Assembly (NCBI GenBank): GCA_963678855.1
Contig: OY787448.1
Coordinates: 1,426,001-1,490,000, forward strand
Reading direction: 5' to 3'
DNA length: 64,000 nt
Source: F22 sp963678855
GTDB taxonomy: Bacteria; Bacteroidota; Bacteroidia; Bacteroidales; Bacteroidaceae
The position numbers and the translations under genes were made by a program. Each line of letters begins with the position of its first letter. The stretch's first letter is position 1. This document shows, piece after piece, positions 8,754 to 17,068 of this stretch. A model generated the notes under the pieces. The model was not told the origin of the DNA. It searched no databases and saw only the letters and a list, made by a program, of their open reading frames with translations.

Positions 8754-9614
8754 TTAGTTTTGAGGTTGACAAGCCTGCATCTTCTCCAAAATCTGTATTG
8801 TCTCTACAGCTTCTTTGACGTCATGTACTCGTAGAATATTAGCTCCCTTTTGTAGAGCTATAGTATGCAGTACAGTTGTGCCATTCAAGGCTTCTTGTGG
8901 AGTAGTATCGAATAGTTTATATATCATCGATTTACGAGACACGCCAACCAATAAAGGCAAACCGAAAGTCTGGAAATCTTCCATCCAGCTAAGCATCTCG
9001 TAGTTATGTTCTACTGTTTTTCCAAAGCCAAATCCAGGATCCAAGATAATGTCATTGACACCCAAAGCATACAGCTGATTGACTTTCTCAGAAAAGTACT
9101 TCATCACCTCTTGCTCCATATGATCGTAGTGGGGCTTCTGCTGCATATCTTGAGGAGTGCCTTGCATATGCATCATGATATAAGGAACTTTCAGCTCTGC
9201 TATTGTCTCAAACATGCGGTCGTCCATACTCCCTGCTGCTATATCATTAATAATAGCGACTCCATACTCTTCGACACACATGCGAGCCACATCGGCACGG
9301 AAAGTATCTACAGAAAGATGTGCTTGAGGGAACTCCTTGTTGATAAGTTCCAAAGCATGGCGTAAACGCCTCATCTCTTCTTCTGGAGTGATATGCTGTG
9401 CACCAGGTCTTGATGAATAAGCACCAATATCAATAATATCACCTCCTTGGTCTAAAATTTCTTGACAGCGCGCCAAGATGTCTTTATCGGCTTGCATTCT
9501 GGACTGTTCGTAAAACGAATCAGGAGTAATATTCAGGATTCCCATCACCCGAGGAATCTTTAAGTCTATAAGATCTCCCTGTAGATTCAAAAGAAGGGGT
9601 TTATCTGCTAGCAT
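8754..9614 (-). CDS. folP: Dihydropteroate synthase
   Basis: The 286-residue TIM-barrel enzyme joins p-aminobenzoate to the pterin pyrophosphate in folate synthesis. Family motifs are all visible: VMGILNITPDSFY near the start, IIDIGAYSSRPGA, the DPGFGFGKT loop, and the GVSRKSM region, whose Ser/Arg/Lys contact substrates. The start at 9614 (MLADKPLLLNLQ) is preferred over a 10-residue extension. It is the first gene of a two-gene unit with cdaA and has a long untranslated leader if the box at 9818 is its promoter. Confidence 0.93.
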   Translation of the reverse strand: MLADKPLLLNLQGDLIDLKIPRVMGILNITPDSFYEQSRMQADKDILARCQEILDQGGDIIDIGAYSSRPGAQHITPEEEMRRLRHALELINKEFPQAHLSVDTFRADVARMCVEEYGVAIINDIAAGSMDDRMFETIAELKVPYIMMHMQGTPQDMQQKPHYDHMEQEVMKYFSEKVNQLYALGVNDIILDPGFGFGKTVEHNYEMLSWMEDFQTFGLPLLVGVSRKSMIYKLFDTTPQEALNGTTVLHTIALQKGANILRVHDVKEAVETIQILEKMQACQPQN

Positions 9615-9934
9615 ATGATTTATATTTTTAATGACATGTATCAAGGGGGAGAATTATTAATGTAAATTCTACTGTTTCAAGTCTAATATACAAGTAAGCG
9701 CACTACTTTTATTGAGATTTTGTTTCTTAAGAAGACTTATCATACACGATATTACAAATGACTTATCTAGTAAATTAACCTCAAATAAATATTTACACTA
9801 CTCATCTTGAATGGATACAAATATAAATATTCTTCTTTAATAGAGCATTATAAACACTCAATAAAGCTGTTTTTTGATCTATATCTGGAACATAATATCA
9901 AATATGCTTTCATGCTTACTACATTCGTATACAA
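9615..9934. other. Intergenic region upstream of folP
   Basis: AT-rich, no credible coding frame. It holds a possible folP -7 box (9818-9825) and otherwise no recognised RNA or repeat. Confidence 0.4.
9818..9825 (-). promoter_or_regulatory. Possible -7 box for folP-cdaA
   Basis: TATATTTG on the minus strand, about 200 bp before the folP ATG. It would imply a long leader. No nearer TAnnTTTG was found. Confidence 0.35.
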
Positions 9935-9977
9935 AATATCCCGATTACTTTTAAATAGTTATAGTAATCGGGATATT
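9935..9977 (-). terminator. Terminator of the cupin gene
   Basis: A perfect 15-bp stem (arms 9935-9949 and 9963-9977, core CCCGATTACT) with a 13-nt loop, 33 bp after the cupin stop. On the minus strand it is followed by a short ATTTTG tract. Confidence 0.6.
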
Positions 9978-10009
9978 TATATCGTACGACCAAAATCACA
10001 ACTTTGTTT

Positions 10010-10459
10010 TTACCACTGTACTTTTTCTTCAAGGATTTCACCGTCTTTGGCATCATCAGCACTAAAACTATTGCTCTTATACTGTACACAAACCATCACA
10101 AGTGGCTCTGAACCATTGTTTCGCAAAGCACGCTTGCCGTTAGGAGCTACACGCACAACACTACCTTCTTTGATAGGAAACACCTCTCCATCCACTTGAA
10201 ATTGTCCACATCCCCTGACGAATAAATATAATTCTTCGTGTGTTTTATGTGTATGCAAAAAGCCTGCTTCTTGTCCAGGCGCATATATTTGAAAAGACAT
10301 TTCAGCACCTGTTGTGTGCAAAGCTTCTCCAACAAATACTTTACCTAGGATTTCGACTCCAGGTGCAAGAGTCAAAACATGTTCGTTTAATTCGTTCATT
10401 GCACCAACTTCAATAGATGAATAATTCACTCCCTCAAATTGTTTTTTAATTTCTTTCAT
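10010..10459 (-). CDS. Small cupin-domain protein
   Basis: The 149-residue single-domain cupin carries the metal-site motif HTHKTHEELYLF at about residues 68-79 (H-x-H-x(3)-H-E-E) and a G-rich second motif (RVAPNGKRALRN). Function cannot be specified: small cupins bind metals or sugars, or act as quercetinase or isomerase-like enzymes. The start at 10459 (MKEIKKQFEG) is chosen because upstream codons are Cys/Phe/Ser-rich and not cupin-like. It is transcribed divergently from an HxlR regulator, the likely controller. Confidence 0.8.
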   Translation of the reverse strand: MKEIKKQFEGVNYSSIEVGAMNELNEHVLTLAPGVEILGKVFVGEALHTTGAEMSFQIYAPGQEAGFLHTHKTHEELYLFVRGCGQFQVDGEVFPIKEGSVVRVAPNGKRALRNNGSEPLVMVCVQYKSNSFSADDAKDGEILEEKVQW

Positions 10460-10659
10460 TTTTGCCAATTTAAATATTAAACATATATTACTGCTCACAC
10501 TAACTTGAAAGGTTATAAGCAGAAAAAAACTCATCATACAACTAAGACTTGTCAACTTAATCGAAAAATCAGATACTTGAAAATTACAGATGTAATATAC
10601 TCCTTGATAAGAATAAAACATGGTAAATCACCATTATAATATCGCTTACTTTTACACTG

Positions 10660-10690
10660 CAAAGATATGGCAAAATACTATCAGAAACAA
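10660..10690 (-). promoter_or_regulatory. Promoter of the cupin gene
   Basis: A -7 box TATCTTTG (10660-10667) with TTG 20 nt upstream (10688-10690) matches Bacteroidota spacing. The leader would be about 190 nt. Confidence 0.5.
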
Positions 10691-10697
10691 TAAGTAT
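10675..10697. promoter_or_regulatory. Possible operator: ATACT inverted repeat
   Basis: ATACT and AGTAT arms separated by 13 nt straddle the -33 element of the cupin promoter. HxlR-family dimers bind such repeats, so the divergent HxlR product is the candidate binder (inference). Confidence 0.35.
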
Positions 10698-10807
10698 AAA
10701 AAAGAGAGTTAATTACCTATTGGTTAGTTTTACTGATTATCAGCAACAAAAAAAATATTACATGGTGAATATTTTTATTTTTCATCATATAATCAAAATC
10801 AAATTCT

Positions 10808-10815
10808 TATATTTG
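10808..10815 (+). promoter_or_regulatory. -7 box for the HxlR regulator
   Basis: TATATTTG ends 24 bp before the ATG at 10840. Confidence 0.5.
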
Positions 10816-10839
10816 ACACATACAAACTAAAAGAGAGTT

Positions 10840-11220
10840 ATGACGAAAATATCTATAACAGATTCTTACAATAGGAATTGTCCAATACGCAATATCCTTT
10901 CACGTCTAAGTGATAAATGGACTATACTAACTATTATGGTGCTTGATAAGAACGATGAGCCATTACGTTTTAAAGAGCTACAACGCTCAATACCAGATAT
11001 TTCACAAAAAATGCTGACAGTTACTTTAAGAACACTTGAAGAAGATGGCTTAGTAACGCGTAAAGCTTTTCCTGTTGTGCCACCACGCGTTGAATATGCA
11101 CTTACCGAACGTGCTTACACGTTAATTCCTCATATTAATAACTTAATAGAATGGGCAAGTGAAAATATGGATGACATAATGCATGATCGCTGGAAAAGCA
11201 TGAAAAAGAAACAAAAATAA
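10840..11220 (+). CDS. HxlR-family winged-helix transcriptional regulator
   Basis: The 126-residue product matches HxlR end to end: NCPIRNILSRLSDKWTILTIMVL at about 13-35, the RFKELQRSIPDISQKMLTVTLRTLEEDGLVTRK helix-wing region (about 43-75), and PPRVEYALTERAYTL. The cysteine at about residue 14 sits where redox- or aldehyde-sensing family members keep their reactive Cys, so an electrophile or redox signal is plausible but unproven. The divergent cupin gene with an inverted repeat in its promoter is the probable target. Confidence 0.9.
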   Translation: MTKISITDSYNRNCPIRNILSRLSDKWTILTIMVLDKNDEPLRFKELQRSIPDISQKMLTVTLRTLEEDGLVTRKAFPVVPPRVEYALTERAYTLIPHINNLIEWASENMDDIMHDRWKSMKKKQK

Positions 11221-11294
11221 ATGGGGCACGCATTATTCAATTCTTGGAATTATATATTGTATAAAATCAAGACAAAATATCTAGTAAAAAATAC

Positions 11295-11302
11295 TACCTT
11301 TG
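11295..11302 (+). promoter_or_regulatory. -7 box for murF
   Basis: TACCTTTG, 22 bp before the ATG at 11325. No clear -33 element. Confidence 0.5.
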
Positions 11303-11324
11303 TCTTTATTTAAAAGAATCAGAA

Positions 11325-12635
11325 ATGACAGATATAAAGACTATACATTCTATTTTTACCCAATCTGATGGACTCACAACGGATAGTCGTCAAGTACGTC
11401 CTGGTATGGTATATCTTGCTCTCAAAGGAGATCGTTTTGACGGCAACACGTTTGTAGAACAAGCGCTCAAAGATGGAGCTATAGCAGCTATTATAGACGA
11501 TGAGACAATAGCTGCACAGTTGCAAGACAAGCGCATACTCCTATGTAAGAGCACCTTGACAACCTTGCAAGAATTAGCTCATTACCACCGGATGACCTTG
11601 GATATTCCAGTTATTGGTATCACTGGTACTAATGGAAAAACGACAACAAAAGAATTGATTGCTGCCGTACTTAAAAAGAAATACAATGTGCTGTATACCC
11701 AGGGGAATCTCAACAATCATATTGGTGTACCACTCACCCTATTACAGATCACAAAAAAGCATCATATTGCTGTCATTGAAATGGGAGCCAATCATCCATT
11801 GGAAATTGATACATTAAGTCGAATTGCGGTTCCAACTCATGGATTAATCACAAATGTTGGGAAGGCTCATCTTGAAGGATTTGGAAATTTCGAGGGAGTA
11901 ATACAAACAAAAACAGAGCTGTATCGTTTTTTGGCTGAAAGCGTACAAGCGTCAGCACAATCTGTTGCTCATAAACCATTAGGAGCTATATTCTATGATG
12001 AAGAGAATGAGTTTTTAAAACCGTATCTACCAGAAATAGATTCACAATACCTCAAACCATATGTAACTGGGCAGATCCTTAAAGCCGATCCTGCCTTAAA
12101 AATATTATGGAAAGAAGGACAGTGCATTCAAACCAAACTAGTTGGTACATACAATTTAAAAAACATGCTGGCAGCAGTCACCATTGGACAATACTTTAAT
12201 GTGTCAGCTCAAGATATTAATGATGCTTTAAGTCATTATACACCGACCAACAATCGTTCTCAATATGAAGAGACAGCACACAATCGCTTGATTGTGGATG
12301 CTTACAATGCCAACCCTACGAGCATGCAGGCTGCATTGGATAACTTTGCTGCTATCACATTGACTAATAAGGTGGTTATATTAGGAGATATGCGAGAGCT
12401 GGGAGAAGATTCTTTGGAAGAACATCAGCGAGTAGTTGATCTACTAGAGAGCCTTGATTTTGAACAAGTCTTCCTTATCGGTAGCGAGTTCAAAAAAACG
12501 AACACCGACTTTGCAACATTTGCCAGCCGCGCAAAATTTGAAGAGTATTTATTGGCACACCCATTGCGAGATAAGACAATACTAATCAAGGGGTCAAATG
12601 GCATCCAATTATACCAGCTACCCAAAGTATTGTAA
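11325..12635 (+). CDS. murF: UDP-N-acetylmuramoyl-tripeptide--D-alanyl-D-alanine ligase
   Basis: The 436-residue Mur ligase has an N-terminal substrate domain (LTTDSRQVRPGMVYLALKG), the ATP loop GTNGKTTTK at about residues 101-109, a central domain with NHIGVPLTLLQ and VIEMGANHPLEID, and a C-terminal domain (VDAYNANPTSMQAALDNF). It adds D-Ala-D-Ala to the peptidoglycan precursor in the cytoplasm. Here it stands outside the main mur/fts cluster, with the HMA-GNAT gene starting 19 bp after its stop. Confidence 0.95.
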   Translation: MTDIKTIHSIFTQSDGLTTDSRQVRPGMVYLALKGDRFDGNTFVEQALKDGAIAAIIDDETIAAQLQDKRILLCKSTLTTLQELAHYHRMTLDIPVIGITGTNGKTTTKELIAAVLKKKYNVLYTQGNLNNHIGVPLTLLQITKKHHIAVIEMGANHPLEIDTLSRIAVPTHGLITNVGKAHLEGFGNFEGVIQTKTELYRFLAESVQASAQSVAHKPLGAIFYDEENEFLKPYLPEIDSQYLKPYVTGQILKADPALKILWKEGQCIQTKLVGTYNLKNMLAAVTIGQYFNVSAQDINDALSHYTPTNNRSQYEETAHNRLIVDAYNANPTSMQAALDNFAAITLTNKVVILGDMRELGEDSLEEHQRVVDLLESLDFEQVFLIGSEFKKTNTDFATFASRAKFEEYLLAHPLRDKTILIKGSNGIQLYQLPKVL

Positions 12636-12654
12636 CACGCTTATTTTAAAGTTT

Positions 12655-13341
12655 ATGAAAACAACCATACAATTTAAACAACTAGCAGACAATGGTTGCC
12701 GTTGTCGTCATATGATTCAACAGGACTTTGCTGATATCAAAGGAGTATATGGTCTCCATAGTGATATGATTAATAGCACAGTACTTATTGAGCATACTGA
12801 GGAAGTCACATATCCACAGCTTATAGCACGTCTTGAAGAAATGGGTTATGAAGTGGTTAAACCAGAATATCACATCCGCAAAGCGACAGAAGAAGATATC
12901 GAGGCCTTAAGCATACTCTCTCAAGATGTGATGCGCAATAACTACAGTGCCTTCCTAGGAGAAAGCACAGTGGAAGACTATATCTCCAGCGGATCTGCTG
13001 ACAAAGAAATTGAGGATAATATCGACACCATTTCAGTGTTGACAGCTTCTGAGGTAGAAGACCAAGGCGATGATATTCTAGCTTATACCATTCAGAAAGA
13101 AGATCTTATCCATCTGTTGATGGTGCGAGTGGGTTACCAACACCAAGGTATAGGTAGCTATCTACTTCAACATGTTATGGACAAGATGTTGAAAGAGTAC
13201 ACGACCCTACGCATCGAAACATTTGCCAACAATATTCCTGCTATTGGTTGCTACGAAAAGATGGGCTGGGAAAGACAATCTATCAAAGAAGTACCAGAAA
13301 TGGGGTTGACTTTGGTAGAGATGACCTATACTAGTCTATAG
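12655..13341 (+). CDS. Fusion of an HMA-like domain with a GNAT acetyltransferase
   Basis: The 228-residue product starts at the ATG at 12655. Residues of about 1-70 follow the heavy-metal-associated fold pattern (TIQF-K-L-...-C-x-C, then IKGVYGLHSDMINSTVLIEH, then LIARLEEMGYEVVKPE), but the usual CxxC is replaced by GCRCRH. Residues of about 72-228 are GNAT, with the acetyl-CoA loop VGYQHQGIGSYLL and NIPAIGCYEKMGW. N-acetylation of a small molecule or protein, possibly metal- or redox-gated, is inference. Its stop overlaps the lrgB stop in a CTATAG palindrome. Confidence 0.8.
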   Translation: MKTTIQFKQLADNGCRCRHMIQQDFADIKGVYGLHSDMINSTVLIEHTEEVTYPQLIARLEEMGYEVVKPEYHIRKATEEDIEALSILSQDVMRNNYSAFLGESTVEDYISSGSADKEIEDNIDTISVLTASEVEDQGDDILAYTIQKEDLIHLLMVRVGYQHQGIGSYLLQHVMDKMLKEYTTLRIETFANNIPAIGCYEKMGWERQSIKEVPEMGLTLVEMTYTSL

Positions 13342-14034
13342 TTGAATGCCCAAAAGCTGAATTAATAGCGGTGTCAAAAGCGCAGTTAAGATACCATTGA
13401 GTGTCAATCCTAGACTGGCATAAGCACCGTGCCTATCACTAATATCCATCGCCGCACTTGTGCCCACGGCATGTGATGCGGTACCAATGGATAATCCTTG
13501 GGAATCATGCCCATCAATACGCAACAAGCGCATCAACGTAAATCCAAACACACCTCCAAAAAGCCCTACAACGACAACAACTGCTGCCGTGAGAGATTCT
13601 ATCCCCCCAATTGTAGAAGACACTTCCATTGCGATAGGTGTCGTTACTGATTTAGGCGCCAGTGACAAAATCACCTCTGGAGTAGCTCCCATCCACTTGG
13701 CAATAAGCACTACAGAGACTACCCCTACAACACATCCGATCAACTGAGAAACTAATATAGGAACAAGCTGTTTTTTGATGGATTCCAATTGCAAATACAA
13801 AGGCACACCTAGTGCGACTACAGCTGGTTTCAACCAAAAAGCAATAAAATCTCCTCCCACTTTATAACTAGAATACTCTATATTGCACAAACGCATCAAG
13901 ATAATAAGAAGTGCTACGGTAATCAAAATTGGATTAAGCAGCATAATCTTAGTGCGTTTCTGAAGTATCTGCGCACAAAAGTAAAATAGCAGTGTGAGGG
14001 TTAATAATACAATGGGGTTATTTAGAAATTCCAT
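13336..14034 (-). CDS. lrgB: LrgB-family membrane protein
   Basis: The 232-residue product has about seven membrane segments and LrgB/CidB hallmarks: SLAPKSVTTPIAMEVSSTIGG at about 125-145 and IGTASHAVGTSAAMD at about 182-196. LrgAB/CidAB pairs act in murein hydrolase export control and in pyruvate or acetate overflow transport in other bacteria. The next genes upstream on the other strand are pta-ackA, so a link to overflow acetate metabolism is suggestive. It begins 19 bp after the lrgA stop. Confidence 0.9.
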   Translation of the reverse strand: MEFLNNPIVLLTLTLLFYFCAQILQKRTKIMLLNPILITVALLIILMRLCNIEYSSYKVGGDFIAFWLKPAVVALGVPLYLQLESIKKQLVPILVSQLIGCVVGVVSVVLIAKWMGATPEVILSLAPKSVTTPIAMEVSSTIGGIESLTAAVVVVVGLFGGVFGFTLMRLLRIDGHDSQGLSIGTASHAVGTSAAMDISDRHGAYASLGLTLNGILTALLTPLLIQLLGIQL

Positions 14035-14053
14035 ACAATTAGCATTCTATCAA

Positions 14054-14431
14054 TTAGTTGTTTTCAGATGTCTCATTCTCCAAGTTCTTGTCTCCCATAA
14101 GGCGAGCAGTCAAACGATGCGTCCACCCTGTTGCAGCAAAGACAAGCACAGTACTTAACAATGTCGCTATGGCAATAGGCCAAAACTGTGCTGCAATAAT
14201 ATCAAAATAACACATAAGCGCAACACCAGGAGGAACAAAGAAGAAAGCCATATTAGCTATTAGGAAATCGGCCATGGGTTTCACCCACTCCAACTTAATG
14301 ATTTTGAAATGCAAACATGTCGTTAAAATAAGCATTCCGATAATACTACTTGGCATTTTCACACCAGTAAAAAAAACGATAGCCTCTCCAAGAGCTAAAC
14401 ATCCGAAGAGAATGGCGCACTGTTTTATCAT
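14054..14431 (-). CDS. lrgA: LrgA/CidA-family holin-like protein
   Basis: The 125-residue protein has four membrane segments with the family motifs MPSSIIGMLIL (about 26-36) and FFFVPPGVALM (about 64-74). It partners LrgB just downstream. The role is as for LrgB: a small holin-like or transport partner in the inner membrane. The length is normal. Confidence 0.9.
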   Translation of the reverse strand: MIKQCAILFGCLALGEAIVFFTGVKMPSSIIGMLILTTCLHFKIIKLEWVKPMADFLIANMAFFFVPPGVALMCYFDIIAAQFWPIAIATLLSTVLVFAATGWTHRLTARLMGDKNLENETSENN

Positions 14432-14528
14432 ATTCTTGATTATTTATTGTCTGAGCCTTAGTAAGATATATGCTCTACCTATGATTCGACAGAACATTCA
14501 TAATAAGGGGGATTTTAGCGATATGCCG

Positions 14529-14536
14529 CAAAGATA
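14529..14536 (-). promoter_or_regulatory. -7 box for lrgAB
   Basis: TATCTTTG on the minus strand, about 98 bp before the lrgA ATG. Confidence 0.45.
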
Positions 14537-14655
14537 CGGCTTTTTTAGGAAGAGGGAAGAGCGAATATATTTCTTTCCATGTTAAAAGGTGTGTAACAGG
14601 GGCATTTGAAGAAAAAAAACAGCAGTTTTTGCTATGTACGTATTGCAATTATTGC

Positions 14656-14663
14656 TAATTTTG
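14656..14663 (+). promoter_or_regulatory. -7 box for pta-ackA
   Basis: TAATTTTG, about 93 bp before the pta ATG. A TTTG 24 nt upstream is a little far for -33. Confidence 0.45.
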
Positions 14664-14756
14664 CAGCGAAATTAGAATTCACAGTGACAAAAGTAGCATT
14701 ACGAACTAATTTCTTGCAACATGTAAATAGCGAATTTTCAAATATAGAACAGAATC

Positions 14757-15773
14757 ATGACCCTACTCAAGCAGATTGTTGAGCGCGCCAAGGCCAACCG
14801 CCAGCGCATTGTGCTTCCTGAAGCAACCGAAGAACGTACCCTTACAGCAGCTGATCGCATCCTTGCTGAGGATGTAGCAGAGATTATCCTTTTGGGTGAC
14901 CCTACGGCCATTCATGCAGAAGCTAGTCGTCTTGCCCTTAAGCATATCCACAAGGCAACGATTATCGACCCAGAAAATCATATGAAGCGCAAGCAATATG
15001 CAGAACTTCTTTGTGAGCTACGTAAAAAGAAGGGTATGACTATGGAAGAAGCAGATAAACTTGTGCTTAATCCTCTATATCTTGGTTGTTTGATGATTAA
15101 GAGTGGCGATGCAGATGGTCAACTAGCTGGTGCACAAAACACAACTGGTGATGTACTTCGTCCAGCACTACAAATTATTAAAACTGCCCCTGGTATTAGT
15201 TGCGTATCTGGTGGTATGATTCTACTTTCTAAGGCTCAAGAGTATGGCCGAAACGGTGTCCTAGTTGTTGGTGACGTAGCGGTAACTCCTATTCCAAATG
15301 CTCAACAACTTGGTGAAATCGCTGTAGCCACAGCTCAAACAGCAATGGCTGTAGTAGGTTTTGACGATCCTAAGGTGGCATTACTAAGCTTCTCTACAAA
15401 AGGTTCTGCTAAACATGAGGTAGTAGATAAGGTAAAAGAAGCGGTAGAAATCGCTCGCAATATTGCTCCTAAAATCGATATCGACGGTGAATTGCAAGCA
15501 GATGCTGCATTGGTACCACGTGTTGCTGCTCAAAAAGCTCCAGGTAGCATGGTAGCAGGTGAGGCAGATGTGCTTATCTTCCCGAATCTTGAAGTGGGTA
15601 ACATCGGTTATAAGTTGGTACAACGTCTAGGTGGTGCTGAAGCTATCGGACCTGTTCTTCAAGGTATCGCTGCCCCAGTCAACGACCTTTCTCGCGGTTG
15701 TAGCACTGATGATGTATACAACATGATTGCGATTACTGCGACTCAAGCAATTGCTGCAAAAGCAAGTAAATAA
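14757..15773 (+). CDS. pta: Phosphate acetyltransferase
   Basis: The 338-residue short-form Pta (catalytic domain only) converts acetyl-CoA and phosphate to acetyl-phosphate. Visible family landmarks are RIVLPEATEERTL near the N-terminus, CVSGGMILLSKAQEYG, NAQQLGEIAVATAQTA, LLSFSTKGSAKHEVVDKVKEA, and GELQADAALVPRVAAQKAPGS near the C-terminal substrate pocket. ackA follows after 34 bp, so the pair forms the acetate-producing, ATP-yielding branch of fermentation. Confidence 0.96.
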   Translation: MTLLKQIVERAKANRQRIVLPEATEERTLTAADRILAEDVAEIILLGDPTAIHAEASRLALKHIHKATIIDPENHMKRKQYAELLCELRKKKGMTMEEADKLVLNPLYLGCLMIKSGDADGQLAGAQNTTGDVLRPALQIIKTAPGISCVSGGMILLSKAQEYGRNGVLVVGDVAVTPIPNAQQLGEIAVATAQTAMAVVGFDDPKVALLSFSTKGSAKHEVVDKVKEAVEIARNIAPKIDIDGELQADAALVPRVAAQKAPGSMVAGEADVLIFPNLEVGNIGYKLVQRLGGAEAIGPVLQGIAAPVNDLSRGCSTDDVYNMIAITATQAIAAKASK

Positions 15774-15807
15774 TCCTTACATACCCACCCAATAAAAACC
15801 ATAAACA

Positions 15808-17004
15808 ATGAAAGTACTAGTTTTGAACTGTGGTAGTTCATCAATTAAATACCAGCTTTTCAATATGGATTCTAAGGAAGTATTGGCTTCTGGTGGAATC
15901 GAGAGAATTGGCCTTCTTGGTTCTTTCCTTAAACTGACTCTTCCTAATGGAGAGAAGAAAGTTCTTGAGAAAGATATTCCAGAGCACACTGTAGGTGTTC
16001 AATTTATTTTTGAAGTCCTTACAAACAGTGAATATGGCGCATTGAAAAGCCTTGAAGAACTTGACGCAGTGGGACATCGCATGGTACACGGTGGAGAACG
16101 CTTTGCAAGCTCTGTACGTTTGACCAAAGAAGTACTTGATGCTTTTGTGGCATGTAATGATTTGGCTCCTCTTCACAACCCTGCCAATCTAAAGGGTGTG
16201 CAAGCAGTTACAGATTTGCTTCCTGAACTTCCACAAGTGGGTGTATTCGACACAGCATTCCACCAAACAATGCCTGCAAAAGCATATCAATATGCTATCC
16301 CTTACGAAATGTACGAAAAGTACGGTGTACGTCGTTATGGATTCCATGGCACATCTCACCGTTTTGTATCACAACGTGTATGCGAATTCTTGGGTGTAAA
16401 TCCAGCTGGTAAACGCATTATCACTTGCCACATCGGTAATGGTGGTTCAATCACTGCAGTACAAGATAGTAAGAGTGTAGATACAAGCATGGGACTCACT
16501 CCACTAGAAGGCCTTATGATGGGTACACGTAGTGGTGATATCGATGGAGGTGCTGTATCATTCCTTATGGAAAAAGAAGGTTTGAACCCAGTAGGTATTT
16601 CAAACTTGCTAAATAAAAAATCTGGTCTTCAAGGCGTATCTGGTATATCAAGCGATATGCGTGAAGTTGTCAACGCTGCCAACGATGGTAATGAACGTGC
16701 ACAACTAGCCTTTGAAATGTATGCTTACCGCATCCGTAAATATATCGGCTCTTACGCAGCCGCAATGGGTGGTGTAGATATTATCCTATTCACTGGTGGT
16801 GTAGGTGAAAACCAACAAGATGTACGTCGTATTGCTTGTGAAGGTCTTGAATTTATGGGCATTAAACTAGACTCAGGAATGAACAACAAGACTCACGGTG
16901 AGGAAGCTGTAATCTCTTCAGATGACAGTCGTGTTAAAGTTGCTGTTATTCCAACCGATGAAGAGTTAATGATTGCTCAAGATACAGTAGATATTTTGAA
17001 GTAA
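15808..17004 (+). CDS. ackA: Acetate kinase
   Basis: The 398-residue ASKHA-fold kinase starts with MKVLVLNCGSSSIKYQLF (phosphate-binding loop). It carries VGHRMVHGGE, the FDTAFHQTMP catalytic-Asp region, RRYGFHGTSHR, CHIGNGGSITAV, SMGLTPLEGLMMGTRSGDID and FTGGVGEN. It makes ATP and acetate from acetyl-phosphate. It is co-transcribed with pta. Confidence 0.97.
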   Translation: MKVLVLNCGSSSIKYQLFNMDSKEVLASGGIERIGLLGSFLKLTLPNGEKKVLEKDIPEHTVGVQFIFEVLTNSEYGALKSLEELDAVGHRMVHGGERFASSVRLTKEVLDAFVACNDLAPLHNPANLKGVQAVTDLLPELPQVGVFDTAFHQTMPAKAYQYAIPYEMYEKYGVRRYGFHGTSHRFVSQRVCEFLGVNPAGKRIITCHIGNGGSITAVQDSKSVDTSMGLTPLEGLMMGTRSGDIDGGAVSFLMEKEGLNPVGISNLLNKKSGLQGVSGISSDMREVVNAANDGNERAQLAFEMYAYRIRKYIGSYAAAMGGVDIILFTGGVGENQQDVRRIACEGLEFMGIKLDSGMNNKTHGEEAVISSDDSRVKVAVIPTDEELMIAQDTVDILK

Positions 17005-17029
17005 TCAATATTAGGTCAAAATGATTTGT

Positions 17030-17037
17030 TACTTTTG
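17030..17037 (+). promoter_or_regulatory. -7 box for the alkaline phosphatase gene
   Basis: TACTTTTG, 31 bp before the ATG at 17069. Confidence 0.5.
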
Positions 17038-17068
17038 TGGCAAGACATTATAACCTAATTGATTAAAG

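Larger units (their letters stand above)
14432..14756. other. Divergent promoter region between lrgA and pta
   Basis: No gene. It contains the minus-strand box at 14529 and the plus-strand box at 14656. No palindromic operator stands out. Confidence 0.5.

Noticed and set aside
10460..10621. N-terminal extension of the cupin protein
   Set aside because: Its sequence is not cupin-like. It is more likely an untranslated leader after the promoter at 10660-10690.
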